Source: Pseudosulfitobacter koreensis (GTDB lineage Bacteria > Pseudomonadota > Alphaproteobacteria > Rhodobacterales > Rhodobacteraceae). From it: 64,000 nucleotides of DNA. Each line of letters opens with the position of its first letter. Positions within the stretch are counted from its first letter, which is position 1. A model generated the notes under the pieces. The model worked only from the letters and a program-made list of their open reading frames with translations, ran no database searches and was not told the DNA's origin. The position numbers were made by a program, and so were the translations under genes. This document shows, piece after piece, positions 16,159-24,476 of this stretch. Where the stretch lies: assembly GCF_024733015.1 (NCBI RefSeq), contig NZ_JANKJG010000007.1:62001-126000 (forward strand), given 5' to 3'.

Positions 16159-16174
16159 GCGCGCCAATGCGCGC
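16159..16174. terminator. Possible short hairpin between convergent genes
   Basis: gcgcgc-caat-gcgcgc, a 6-bp stem 8 bp after the DUF2867 stop and 25 bp before the end of the convergent LysR gene. No T tract follows. Confidence 0.3.
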
Positions 16175-16198
16175 GGGTCTTCGGGGGATTGCCCACCT

Positions 16199-17167
16199 TC
16201 AAAGCGGACGCTGCTGCCAAGCCGCCTGGGGCACGATGTCCTCCACCTGCATCCCGTGGCGCGCCATCAGCGTCGCCATCTCTTGCGCGTGGGCTGCGGC
16301 CTGTGCTTCGGCCCAGGTCAGGAACACCTGCACGGGCCGGCGTTTGACAAAGCGGGCGGGGCAGCGAGCCCAGTGGGCCGCGAAACGTAAAACGGGCAGG
16401 TGCGGGCAGACCGGGACCAGCTGGCCCGCCTGCATTTCCGCCGTGGCCAGCGCCATCGATTCCAGCACCACGCCCGCGCCATCGAGGGCCAGTTGGATCG
16501 CCATCGACGAGCGGTCCATCAGCACCGTCTTGCGGTTGTTCGCCCCCGTCACGTCGTGGTGCCAAAGCCAGTAGTCCCACTGCACATGGGCGCGCGGGCT
16601 GTCGATCAGGCGGGCGTGGGCCAACGGGTCACCTGCGGGCAGTGCGGCCAGATAATCGGGATGCGCCAGCGGCAGGATGTGGTCGTGGACCAGCGGCTTG
16701 CACCACAGTCCCGGCCAGTCGCCGGTGCCATAGCGGATGTCCATGTCCATGATCTCGCGGTCGAAATCGGTGGGATCTGGGGCGGCGTCCACGCGCAGGT
16801 CCCAGTCGGGATGACGCGACAGGAAATCAGCCAGGCGCGGGCCCAGCCAGCGCACGCCAAAGCTGGGCGAGACGCGCAGGTTCAGTCGGTGCGCGGTGCG
16901 GGTGCGACCCAGATTGGCCTGCGCGTCGGTCAGCATCCGCAGTGCGGTGCCTGCGGTCTGGGCCAAAAGCTCGCCTTCGAGCGTGAGGCTTAGCACACGG
17001 CCGGTGCGGCGGAAGAGCTTTACTCCCAGTTGCTGCTCCAGCAGCTTGATCTGCTGGCTGACGGCAGAGGGCGAGACCGACATTTCCTCGGCGGCGCGGG
17101 CCAGGCTGCCACGCCGTGCGACCGCTTCGAAATAGGGCAGGGCGTGCAGATTGGGGGCGCGGCTCAT
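16199..17167 (-). CDS. LysR-family transcriptional regulator (GcvA-like)
   Basis: A 322-residue protein. The N-terminal winged helix (residues 5-65) contains FEAVARRGSLARAAEEMSVS and SAVSQQIKLLEQQLG. A type-2 periplasmic-binding-like effector domain runs from about residue 90. Proline and aromatic content in the first helix (NLHALPYFEAV) resembles the GcvA subgroup. It starts 9 bp after the stop of the GntR gene on the same strand, so the two regulators are probably one transcript. Its target and effector are unknown; no obvious LysR box was identified. Confidence 0.85.
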   Translation of the reverse strand: MSRAPNLHALPYFEAVARRGSLARAAEEMSVSPSAVSQQIKLLEQQLGVKLFRRTGRVLSLTLEGELLAQTAGTALRMLTDAQANLGRTRTAHRLNLRVSPSFGVRWLGPRLADFLSRHPDWDLRVDAAPDPTDFDREIMDMDIRYGTGDWPGLWCKPLVHDHILPLAHPDYLAALPAGDPLAHARLIDSPRAHVQWDYWLWHHDVTGANNRKTVLMDRSSMAIQLALDGAGVVLESMALATAEMQAGQLVPVCPHLPVLRFAAHWARCPARFVKRRPVQVFLTWAEAQAAAHAQEMATLMARHGMQVEDIVPQAAWQQRPL

Positions 17168-17176
17168 GGCGCGCGC

Positions 17177-17866
17177 CTAGTCCGCGCCGGTGTCGGGGGT
17201 GTTATTGGTATCGGGGGCGGCCTGTTCCTGCTGGATCACGTCGATGATGTCCTCGCGCAGGTTGTCCAGATGCTCGCCGATGGCGGTGCGGATCGCCTGC
17301 GGATCGTGGGCGCGCAGGGCGGCCACGATCTGGCGGTGATGCGTGATGACCCGCTCGCGGTTGCGCCGCTTGACCGCCGCAAGGAACCGCGAGCGCCAGA
17401 GCCGTGCCAGAAACGTGCGGTGAATCTCGGCCAAGGGCGCGTTGTGCGAGGCGCGCGCGATGGCGGAATGAAAGCTCATGTCGATCTCGAACAGGTCCAA
17501 CGGGTCGGCAGTGTCGAAGAGCTCGGCCATCTGGTCGACGATCTTTTCGATCTGGGCAATGTCCGCGTCGGTGGCCCGCTGGCAGGCCAGTTCGCCCGAC
17601 AGTTTTTCGACAGCCAGCAGCACCTCGACCTCGTCCGAGACCTGGCTGATCGAGGGGATCGACACGATAGGGCTGCGGGCGGGGCGCAGGTCGACCAACC
17701 CCTCCTTGGCCAGTATCCGCACGGCTTCGCGCAGGGGCGTGCGGCTGACGCCCATCTCGGTGGCGTTGTCTCGTTCCTTGATGCTGGCACCGGGCGGCAG
17801 CTTGCCGCGCAGGATGTTGCGCCGCAGCTGGTTGGCGATCTGCTCTGAGAGCGGGTTGTCGGTCAT
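17177..17866 (-). CDS. GntR-family (FCD subfamily) regulator of the sugar-acid island
   Basis: A 229-residue protein. The N-terminal winged helix is SEQIANQLRRNILRGKLPPG with SRTPLREAVRILAKEGLV near residues 45-65. The all-helical FCD ligand domain from about residue 75 has metal-type ligands in EIDMSFHSAIA, THHRQIVAAL and GEHLDNLRE. Starts at 17878 and 17896 are also possible; I prefer 17866 because the protein then begins with the conserved helix. Two operator copies (O3, O4) lie between this gene and the divergent TRAP operon, and three more lie elsewhere in the island, so it probably autoregulates and represses the island until an acid sugar binds. Confidence 0.85.
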   Translation of the reverse strand: MTDNPLSEQIANQLRRNILRGKLPPGASIKERDNATEMGVSRTPLREAVRILAKEGLVDLRPARSPIVSIPSISQVSDEVEVLLAVEKLSGELACQRATDADIAQIEKIVDQMAELFDTADPLDLFEIDMSFHSAIARASHNAPLAEIHRTFLARLWRSRFLAAVKRRNRERVITHHRQIVAALRAHDPQAIRTAIGEHLDNLREDIIDVIQQEQAAPDTNNTPDTGAD

Positions 17867-17938
17867 GCCTGTGTCCATAAAGAAAGAAGGACCCATAGGG
17901 AAGGCGTCCGCATACCATACGGACAGGTCCTGTTCGCA

Positions 17939-17954
17939 TTTTGGTATACCGAAA
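17939..17954. promoter_or_regulatory. GntR-type operator O3 (tttTGGTATACCgaaa)
   Basis: GGTATACC core with TTT/AAA flanks, 73 bp from the GntR start. One arm position deviates from the palindrome. A further half-site (cataccatac, 17911-17920) lies closer to the GntR gene. Confidence 0.7.
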
Positions 17955-17994
17955 TTTGTTGATTGTCGATATGCGACTCGCTAGGGTCAGACTG

Positions 17995-18008
17995 GATGGT
18001 ATACCATC
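17995..18008. promoter_or_regulatory. GntR-type operator O4 (gatggtataccatc)
   Basis: A perfect 14-bp palindrome, 72 bp before the TRAP receptor gene. Its centre is 55 bp (about five helical turns) from that of O3, so looping or cooperative binding is possible. Confidence 0.75.
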
Positions 18009-18080
18009 TTTGCCAACTTCCGGTTGAGGGGCTGGCATCAAAAATATGCGGCTCCAATGTCGCTCTGGGAGGAAAGACTT

Positions 18081-19100
18081 ATGAAACTCAAGACACTTTT
18101 GCTGTCGACCGCGGCCGCTGCCATGGTTGCGGGCACTGCATTTGCCGAGGATGTGACACTGCGCATCCAGACCCACTATGCGACCGAGCACCCCACGGGC
18201 AAATTGCTGGCCCAGTGGATCGACGACGTCCAGACCATGTCCGACGGCGGCATCACGGTCGAAATGTTCTATTCATCCTCGGTGGTTGCCACGACCGAGA
18301 CATGGGACGCCGCGATCAACGGCATTCTGGATTGCGACGCGACGGGCGGTGCCTATCAGACCGGCAAGAACCCCGCGTTCCAGTTCGTCGGCGACATCAT
18401 GGGCGGCTATGACACGCCCTGGCAGCAGTACAGCTGGCTTTATTACGGTGATGGCTACGCCGCCGCGCAGGAGCTTTACAACTCGCAGGGCATGCAGCTG
18501 ATCGGTTGGTCGATCTACGGTCAGGAATCACTGTCCTCGTCCAAGCCGCTGGCCGGTTTCGAAGACGTCAAAGGCTGGAAGTTCCGCTCGCCCCCCGGCA
18601 TGGAAACCGAGATTTTCCAGGAACTGGGCGCGTCGCCCATCGTGATGGACTTTACCGAGATCTTCACCGCGCTTGAAACCGGGATCATCGACGGTGCGGA
18701 TGCGTCGGGTCTGGCCAACAACGTGGGCCTCGGCCTCTACGACATCGTCAAACATGCCACCTATCCCGGCTTTCACTCGATGCCGTCGGACCACCTGGCG
18801 TGCAACCAGGACGTCTGGGAAGGTCTGACCGAACAGCAGCGCCGCATCATCGACACCGCTTGGCAGAAGCTGTCGTTCCAGGTCGCGCTGGCCAATGAGA
18901 AGGCCAACGCCGAAGCCGCTGCCGCGCTGAAAGAGCAGGGCGTGACGCTCTATGACTGGTCGGAAGAAGACCGGGCCGAGTTCCGCCGCGCCGCGCAAGT
19001 GGCGTGGGACGACTGGGGCACACGTTCGCCCGAGGCCGCGGCGTTGCTCGCCAGCCACAAGACCTATCTTGGTCAGCTGGGCCTGCTGAGCGGCAACTGA
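18081..19100 (+). CDS. dctP: TRAP transporter periplasmic solute-binding protein (DctP family)
   Basis: A 339-residue protein with a clear signal peptide (MKLKTLLLSTAAAAMVAG...AFA). The mature DctP fold includes RIQTHYATEHPTG, the conserved arginine region VKGWKFRSPPGMETEIF near residue 165, and EIFTALETGIIDGADAS near residue 195. It should capture a carboxylated substrate in the periplasm for the DctQM permease that follows. The start at 18081 has the ribosome site gggaggaaag. Operator O4 lies upstream, so the substrate is probably an island acid sugar. The TakP-like subfamily is possible. Confidence 0.9.
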   Translation: MKLKTLLLSTAAAAMVAGTAFAEDVTLRIQTHYATEHPTGKLLAQWIDDVQTMSDGGITVEMFYSSSVVATTETWDAAINGILDCDATGGAYQTGKNPAFQFVGDIMGGYDTPWQQYSWLYYGDGYAAAQELYNSQGMQLIGWSIYGQESLSSSKPLAGFEDVKGWKFRSPPGMETEIFQELGASPIVMDFTEIFTALETGIIDGADASGLANNVGLGLYDIVKHATYPGFHSMPSDHLACNQDVWEGLTEQQRRIIDTAWQKLSFQVALANEKANAEAAAALKEQGVTLYDWSEEDRAEFRRAAQVAWDDWGTRSPEAAALLASHKTYLGQLGLLSGN

Positions 19101-19130
19101 AGATGGACCGACACGTCTGAAGACAACACC

Positions 19131-19160
19131 GAAGGCGGGCCTGATGGGTCCGCCTTCTTT
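19131..19160 (+). terminator. Attenuator-like hairpin between dctP and dctQ
   Basis: An 8-bp stem gaaggcgg/ccgccttc followed by ttt, 30 bp after dctP. This position often allows partial read-through, so the binding protein is made in excess over the permease. Confidence 0.55.
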
Positions 19161-19204
19161 CACCGATCCGGCAGGGTCGGGAACACCACGTGGGGAGGCA
19201 TGTG

Positions 19205-20014
19205 ATGCAGGTAAAATCGCTTTGGCTGGGCCGGATGCGCGCACCGATCAAGATGGCGATGATCGGGTTCGTGGGGCTGACGGTCGTACTTTACGCACTT
19301 CTGGTCGGGCAACGGCTGTTCCTCGAGGACAGCTATGGCATGTACGAAATGATCCGCCCCGCGGGCAGGCCGATGGTGCAGGTGATGCTGATAAGTCTGG
19401 TCGCTGCGTTGCTGTTTGCATCGCTGTTCCTGTCGGACACCAAGGGCGCGATCGAAACGCCACCCGAAGGTTTTTTTGATCTGGTGTCGGTGGTGCTGGG
19501 CCGGCTGTCGATGATCATGACCGCCTTCGTGGTGCTGGTGATGTTCTACGAGGTCGTGTCGCGCTATGTCTTTTCGCGCCCGACGCTCTGGGCGAACGAG
19601 CTGTCATTGTGGATCGCGGCCTTTGTGTTCCTGCTGGCGGGGCTTTACGCCATGCAGCAACGCAGTCACATCCGCATCTACATCATCTACAACATGATGC
19701 CCCGCTGGGCGCAAAAGACGTCCGACACAATCGGGGTCCTGCTGATCGTCGGCTTTACCTTTGCGCTGGTCTGGGGCGGATATTCGGACGCGGCCAAGCG
19801 GTTCGTGCGGATGGAGACATTCGGCACCGCATGGGACCCGCCCATCCCCGGCATCATCAAGCCTGCCATTCTTCTGATCATCGTTCTGGTGGCCATTCAG
19901 GCCGTGTCGAACCTGATCGCGGATTGGAACAAGGACCCCGAGGCCTACACCCCGATGGATGATATCGACGAGACCGAGATCGCCAACATTCGCGCCACGT
20001 TGCATAAGGACTGA
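19205..20014 (+). CDS. dctQ: TRAP transporter small permease (DctQ family)
   Basis: A 269-residue membrane protein, longer than the usual 160-200 residues. It has an N-terminal extra pair of hydrophobic segments (VGLTVVLYALLV; VMLISLVAALLFASLFL) before the DctQ core (FVVLVMFYEVVSRYVFSRPTLW in part, then WANELSLWIAAFVFLLAG and QQRSHIRI). The ribosome site ggggagg supports ATG 19205. It lies between dctP and dctM and forms the integral complex with DctM. Confidence 0.88.
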   Translation: MQVKSLWLGRMRAPIKMAMIGFVGLTVVLYALLVGQRLFLEDSYGMYEMIRPAGRPMVQVMLISLVAALLFASLFLSDTKGAIETPPEGFFDLVSVVLGRLSMIMTAFVVLVMFYEVVSRYVFSRPTLWANELSLWIAAFVFLLAGLYAMQQRSHIRIYIIYNMMPRWAQKTSDTIGVLLIVGFTFALVWGGYSDAAKRFVRMETFGTAWDPPIPGIIKPAILLIIVLVAIQAVSNLIADWNKDPEAYTPMDDIDETEIANIRATLHKD

Positions 20015-20019
20015 ATTGA

Positions 20020-21615
20020 ATGGTCGATATTGGCACCCTGTCCCTGATCATCCTGCTGGCGATGTTCGCGCTGCTGGCCATCGGCATGCCGCTTGGCTTT
20101 GCCTCGGCATTTCTGGCCGTCGTGACGCTGATGCTGAAATTCCCGCCCGACCTGTTGTTCGGCACCTTCGGGCGCGGCCCGTTGTCCGTGCTGGGGCAGG
20201 CGGTCTACCGACAGATGACGAACTATGTTCTGATATCCGTGCCGTTATTCATCTTCATGGCCGCGATGCTGGAGCGATCCGGCATCGCGCGCGACATGTA
20301 TTCGTCGCTGAACGTCTGGCTCAGCCGGGTGCGCGGCGGCATCGCCATCGTCACGTCGATCATGGCGGTCATCATGGCGGCGATGTCGGGCATCATCGGC
20401 GGCGAAGTCGTGCTGTTGGGTCTGATCGCGCTGCCGCAGATGCTGCGGCTGGGCTACGACCGCAACCTTGCCATCGGCACGATCTGCGCCAGCGGCTCGC
20501 TGGGCACCATGATCCCGCCGTCGATCGTGCTGATCTTCTACGGGCTGGTGACGGAAACCTCGATCAAGGCGCTGTTCACCGCGTCGTTCCTGCCGGGGTT
20601 CATGCTGGCGTCGTTCTTTCTGATCTACATCGTGGTGCGGACCCAGATCAATCCATCGCTGGCACCGCTGCCGCCACCCGTTCCGGGCGAGCCGGAGGGG
20701 CGCGACAAGGGGCTGATGTTCCTGGGGTTCCTGTCGCGCTTTACCCTGTGGCTGACGGGGGTTCTGATGGCGCGGGCGCTGTTCTTTACCATCACCGGTG
20801 AAAACACCATCCGCGAGGGTCTGGACCCGATCCCGCTGGGCATGGTGTCCGACCTTCCGTGGATCGCCGCCACTTTCGTGCTGGCGCTGCTGCTGATCTT
20901 CTTCGTGGTGGGCCGCGAACGCACGGCCAAAGGCTGGAAGATGGGCAAAGGGCTGATCGCGCCGATTGTCGTGATCGGTGTCGTGCTCGGCTCGATCTAT
21001 GGCGGGATCACCGGCATCACCGAGGCCGCCGGCATGGGCGTGATCGCGGTCTTCGTGATCGGGATGCTGCGCCGCGAGATGACATTCGACATCGTCTGGG
21101 ACAGTCTGATCCGCACGCTGCGGTCCACCGGCACGATCATCTGGGTGACCATCGGTGCGGCGGCTCTGGCTGCGGCCTATACGCTGGTGGGCGGGCCCAC
21201 ATATGTGGCCAACCTGATCGTGGGGGCGGATCTGCCGACCATGGGCATCATTCTGGTGATGATGGTGGTGTTCCTGATCATGGGCATGTTCATGGACTGG
21301 GTCGGCATCGTGCTGTTGATCATGCCGGTGTTCCTGCCCATCGTGATGCGCCTGCCTGCCGAAGAGATCGGATTTCTGGGCAGTGTCGATGCACGCTATG
21401 TGCCGATCTGGTTCGGCGTGGTGTTCTGTATGAACATGCAGGTCAGTTTCCTGTCGCCGCCCTTTGGTCCGGCTGCGTTCTATCTGAAATCCGTGGCCCC
21501 GCCCGAGATTTCGCTGACCGACATCTTCCGGGGCTTTCTGCCGTTCATCGTGCTGCAACTGCTGGCGCTGAGCGTGCTGCTGGTCTGGCCGCCGATCGTG
21601 ACGATCTTTCTTTGA
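20020..21615 (+). CDS. dctM: TRAP transporter large permease (DctM family)
   Basis: A 531-residue polytopic protein with conserved DctM segments GMPLGFASAFLA, SGIIGGEVVLLGLIALP, CASGSLGTMIPPSIV near residue 160, and GMFMDWVGIVLLIMPVFLP near residue 425, followed by FLSPPFGPAAF. It is about 100 residues longer than standard DctM because of an insertion around residues 220-310, seen in some large-type TRAP permeases. It provides Na+-coupled translocation of the DctP-bound acid. It starts 5 bp after dctQ. Confidence 0.9.
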   Translation: MVDIGTLSLIILLAMFALLAIGMPLGFASAFLAVVTLMLKFPPDLLFGTFGRGPLSVLGQAVYRQMTNYVLISVPLFIFMAAMLERSGIARDMYSSLNVWLSRVRGGIAIVTSIMAVIMAAMSGIIGGEVVLLGLIALPQMLRLGYDRNLAIGTICASGSLGTMIPPSIVLIFYGLVTETSIKALFTASFLPGFMLASFFLIYIVVRTQINPSLAPLPPPVPGEPEGRDKGLMFLGFLSRFTLWLTGVLMARALFFTITGENTIREGLDPIPLGMVSDLPWIAATFVLALLLIFFVVGRERTAKGWKMGKGLIAPIVVIGVVLGSIYGGITGITEAAGMGVIAVFVIGMLRREMTFDIVWDSLIRTLRSTGTIIWVTIGAAALAAAYTLVGGPTYVANLIVGADLPTMGIILVMMVVFLIMGMFMDWVGIVLLIMPVFLPIVMRLPAEEIGFLGSVDARYVPIWFGVVFCMNMQVSFLSPPFGPAAFYLKSVAPPEISLTDIFRGFLPFIVLQLLALSVLLVWPPIVTIFL

Positions 21616-21623
21616 TCCCTGAC

Positions 21624-21650
21624 CGGGCGCGGCACTGGCTGCCGCGCCCG
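21624..21650 (+). terminator. Strong hairpin after dctM
   Basis: An 11-bp perfect stem cgggcgcggca/tgccgcgcccg with a 5-nt loop, 8 bp after the dctM stop. There is no T run, so it may end or reduce transcription into the PhyH gene or stabilise the upstream mRNA. Confidence 0.5.
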
Positions 21651-21683
21651 ACGTTCCTGCCCATCCTGAAGGAGTGACGTCCC

Positions 21684-22625
21684 ATGCGCCTGACCGCTGA
21701 ACACCACCGCCAATTTGCCAAGGAAGGCTATCTGGTCATCGACGACGTGCTGTCGCCGCAGGTGCTGGACGCTGTGCGCGCGGAATATGGCGCGCTGCTC
21801 GACCGGCTCTATGCGGGCTGGCAGGCCGAGGGGCGCGTGCCGCCCTGCGACGGGGATTTTTTCGAAAAGCTGCTGGTCGCCTACCGCGCGGGCTGCGACT
21901 GGTTCCAGCCGATGGATATCTCGCTGCCCGGTGACACCATCGCCGCCGACACGCCGTTTCATTTCGGCCCGGCGGTCTTCGACATGATCTCTGATCCGGG
22001 GCTGCTGGACGTGGTGCAAGAGCTGATCGGCCCCGAGATCACCTCGAACCCGATCCAGCACGTGCGGCTGAAGCCGCCCGCCGTGACGCTGGACCAGACC
22101 GAAGCGCGCGCGCACATCATGGCGACCGACTGGCATCAGGACCGCGCGGTGGCCCATGCGGAGGGCGACGCGACGCAGATGGTTACGGTCTGGCTGGCGA
22201 TCACCGATGCGACACTGGAGAACGGCTGTCTGCAGGTCATTCCGGGTCGCCCGCAGATGTATCCGCACTGTCCCAAACGCCAGACCGCGATTGCCGATGG
22301 CTGTCTGGACCTGGACGCGGCACAGCCGCTGCCAGTCAAGGCGGGCGGTGCGGTGATCTTTCACCCGCTGACGCCCCATGCCTCGCGCGACAACGTGTCG
22401 GACGCATTCCGCTGGTCGTTCGATGTGCGTTACAACGTGACCGGCCAGCCGACCGGGCGCAGCCATTTTCCCGAATTCGTCGCCCGGTCGGCCAGCGCAC
22501 CGCAGACCGTGCTGCACGACTGGCGACAGTGGCGCGATGCATGGCTGGCAGCGCGGGCCCAGTTGTCGGGTCAGGATCACATCCCGATCCATCGCTGGTC
22601 TTCGGATGCGCCTGCCTGTGCCTGA
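21684..22625 (+). CDS. Phytanoyl-CoA dioxygenase (PhyH) family Fe(II)/2-oxoglutarate oxygenase
   Basis: A 313-residue protein. The iron-binding facial triad is visible as H..D in TDWHQDRAVAH near residue 152 and a distal histidine in HPLTPHASRDN near residue 233, with an arginine (FRWSFDVRY) likely to hold 2-oxoglutarate. The N-terminus FAKEGYLVIDDVLS is typical of PhyH. The start at 21684 follows gaaggagtgacg. The substrate is unknown; position after a TRAP transporter and before an EamA permease suggests it hydroxylates an imported small molecule. Confidence 0.85.
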   Translation: MRLTAEHHRQFAKEGYLVIDDVLSPQVLDAVRAEYGALLDRLYAGWQAEGRVPPCDGDFFEKLLVAYRAGCDWFQPMDISLPGDTIAADTPFHFGPAVFDMISDPGLLDVVQELIGPEITSNPIQHVRLKPPAVTLDQTEARAHIMATDWHQDRAVAHAEGDATQMVTVWLAITDATLENGCLQVIPGRPQMYPHCPKRQTAIADGCLDLDAAQPLPVKAGGAVIFHPLTPHASRDNVSDAFRWSFDVRYNVTGQPTGRSHFPEFVARSASAPQTVLHDWRQWRDAWLAARAQLSGQDHIPIHRWSSDAPACA

Positions 22626-22763
22626 TGCCTGATGTTTGACCCTTCTTCCCTCTGCGATGCCTTGGCCGCGTGCCGCCCTCTGGACCTCTTGGCCGGACCA
22701 CCTTACGCATCGTGTGCAGGGTCGGCGCGGACCCGGTGCGCAACCGATCCAGAGGGACATTGA

Positions 22764-23678
22764 ATGCCGCATATCGTACAGCCCCGCGAAGACCGCACGG
22801 CGATGGGATTGGCGGCAATGGCCGGTGGCGTGCTGTTCTTTACCCTGATCGACAGTTCGGCCAAATGGCTGGTGCTGGCGGGGCTTCCGGCACTTCAGGT
22901 GGTGTTCGTGCGCTATGCCGTGCATTTCCTGCTGGCGCTGGCGGTGTTTGTGCCCCGCGAAGGCCGCGAGGCGCTGGTGTCGATGGCACCAGCCCGGCAG
23001 ATCCTGCGCTCGGCTTTCCTGCTGGGCAGCACGGCGCTGAATTTCAACGCGCTCTACTACCTGCCGCTGACGGTCACGACGACGATCATGTTCGCGGGGC
23101 CCATCGTGGTGACGCTGCTGGCGATCCCGCTGTTGGGCGAACGGGTGGGCAAGCACCGCATCATCGCAGTCTGCGCGGGCTTTGTCGGCGTGCTGGTGGT
23201 GATGCAGCCCTGGGGGGCCGAATTTCACCCCGCGATGTTCCTGAACCTTGGTGCGTTGATCTGCGCCTCGCTCTATTTCCTGATGACGCGTCTGCTGGCA
23301 GGCATCGAGAGCAACGCGACCAGCCAGACCTGGTCCTCGGGGCTGGCCACGATATGTATCGCGCCCTTTGCGCTGTCGTCGTGGATGTGGCCGCAGGCCC
23401 CCGCAGACTGGGCGTTTTTCCTGCTGGTCGGCGTCTTTGGCGGCACCGGGCATATTCTGGCGACCTGGGCACACCGCATGGCCGATGCGTCGATCTTGGC
23501 GCCCGTGGTCTATATCCAGATCGTTCTGGCCGCCGTCGCGGGCATCGTGTTCTTCGACCAGTGGCCGACGATCTGGACGCTGGGCGGCGGGCTGATCATC
23601 ATCGGCGCGGGCTTCTACATCTGGCAGCGCGAGCGCATTCTGGGCAAGCGCGCCGCCGCCAATGTCGCACCGCACTGA
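22764..23678 (+). CDS. EamA/DMT-superfamily permease
   Basis: A 304-residue protein with ten predicted hydrophobic segments in two EamA repeats (about residues 14-140 and 155-290). The first repeat contains FTLIDSSAKWLVLAGLPA and VRYAVHFLLAL; the second contains LGALICASLYFLMTRLLA and PVVYIQIVLAAVAG. It is probably an inner-membrane metabolite exporter or importer of unknown substrate. The preceding 138 bp hold no gene; the ribosome site is gaggga. It is followed 23 bp later by an SDR. Confidence 0.82.
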   Translation: MPHIVQPREDRTAMGLAAMAGGVLFFTLIDSSAKWLVLAGLPALQVVFVRYAVHFLLALAVFVPREGREALVSMAPARQILRSAFLLGSTALNFNALYYLPLTVTTTIMFAGPIVVTLLAIPLLGERVGKHRIIAVCAGFVGVLVVMQPWGAEFHPAMFLNLGALICASLYFLMTRLLAGIESNATSQTWSSGLATICIAPFALSSWMWPQAPADWAFFLLVGVFGGTGHILATWAHRMADASILAPVVYIQIVLAAVAGIVFFDQWPTIWTLGGGLIIIGAGFYIWQRERILGKRAAANVAPH

Positions 23679-23701
23679 GTTCACGCAAAGGGAGAGAGAG
23701 A

Positions 23702-24445
23702 ATGGGCAGACTGGAAGGCAAACGCGCGCTGATCACCGCCGCAGGGCAGGGGATCGGACGCGCAAGCGCGCTGGCGATGGCCGCCGAGGGGGCGCAGGTG
23801 TTCGCGACCGACATCAGCGCCGACGCCTTGGCCGCGCTGAAGGGCGACGGAATCGAGACGATGGTGCTGGATGCGCGCGACACGGGCAGCGTGAACGCTG
23901 GCGTGGAAAAGGCGCGGCCCGACGTGCTGTTCAACTGCGCGGGTTTCGTGCACCACGGCACGGTGCTGGACGCAAGCGACGACGAGTGGGACTTTGCCTT
24001 TGATCTGAACGTGCGGTCGATGTTCCGCACCATCCGCGCGGCCTTGCCCGGGATGGTCGAGCGTGGATCGGGCGCGATCGTCAACATGTCGTCGGCCTGT
24101 TCGTCGATCATCGGCGCGCCGAACCGGTTCATCTATGGCACCACCAAGGCGGCGGTGATCGGGCTGACCAAATCGGTGGCGGTGGATTACATCAAGCAGG
24201 GCATTCGCTGCAATTGCATCTGCCCCGGCACCGTGGAAAGCCCCAGCTGGCACGACCGCGTCAAGGCGCTGGGCGACCAGATGGGCAGCTACGACGCCGC
24301 GTTGGAAGCTTTCGTCGCGCGGCAACCCATGGGCCGTGTGGCCAAGGCCGAAGAGATCGCGGCGCTGGTCGTGTACCTCTCCAGCGACGAAAGCGCATTC
24401 ACCACCGGGCAGCCGCACGTGATCGACGGCGGCTGGTCGGGTTGA
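23702..24445 (+). CDS. SDR dehydrogenase, DHRS6/2-keto-3-deoxy-L-fuconate (rhamnonate) dehydrogenase-like
   Basis: A 247-residue protein very like the DHRS6/BDH2 group: TAAGQGIGRASA near residue 12, LFNCAGFVHHGTVLD near residue 80, active site NMSSACSSI...FIYGTTKAAV, and CNCICPGTVESPS. Bacterial members oxidise 2-keto-3-deoxy-L-fuconate or -rhamnonate to the 2,4-diketo acid. It is directly followed by an FAH-fold hydrolase, the enzyme that cleaves that product, so the pair probably works in a non-phosphorylative deoxy-acid route. A 3-hydroxybutyrate dehydrogenase role is the alternative. Confidence 0.78.
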   Translation: MGRLEGKRALITAAGQGIGRASALAMAAEGAQVFATDISADALAALKGDGIETMVLDARDTGSVNAGVEKARPDVLFNCAGFVHHGTVLDASDDEWDFAFDLNVRSMFRTIRAALPGMVERGSGAIVNMSSACSSIIGAPNRFIYGTTKAAVIGLTKSVAVDYIKQGIRCNCICPGTVESPSWHDRVKALGDQMGSYDAALEAFVARQPMGRVAKAEEIAALVVYLSSDESAFTTGQPHVIDGGWSG

Positions 24446-24476
24446 CCACCCTGATATCAAGAAGAAGGACCAAGAT

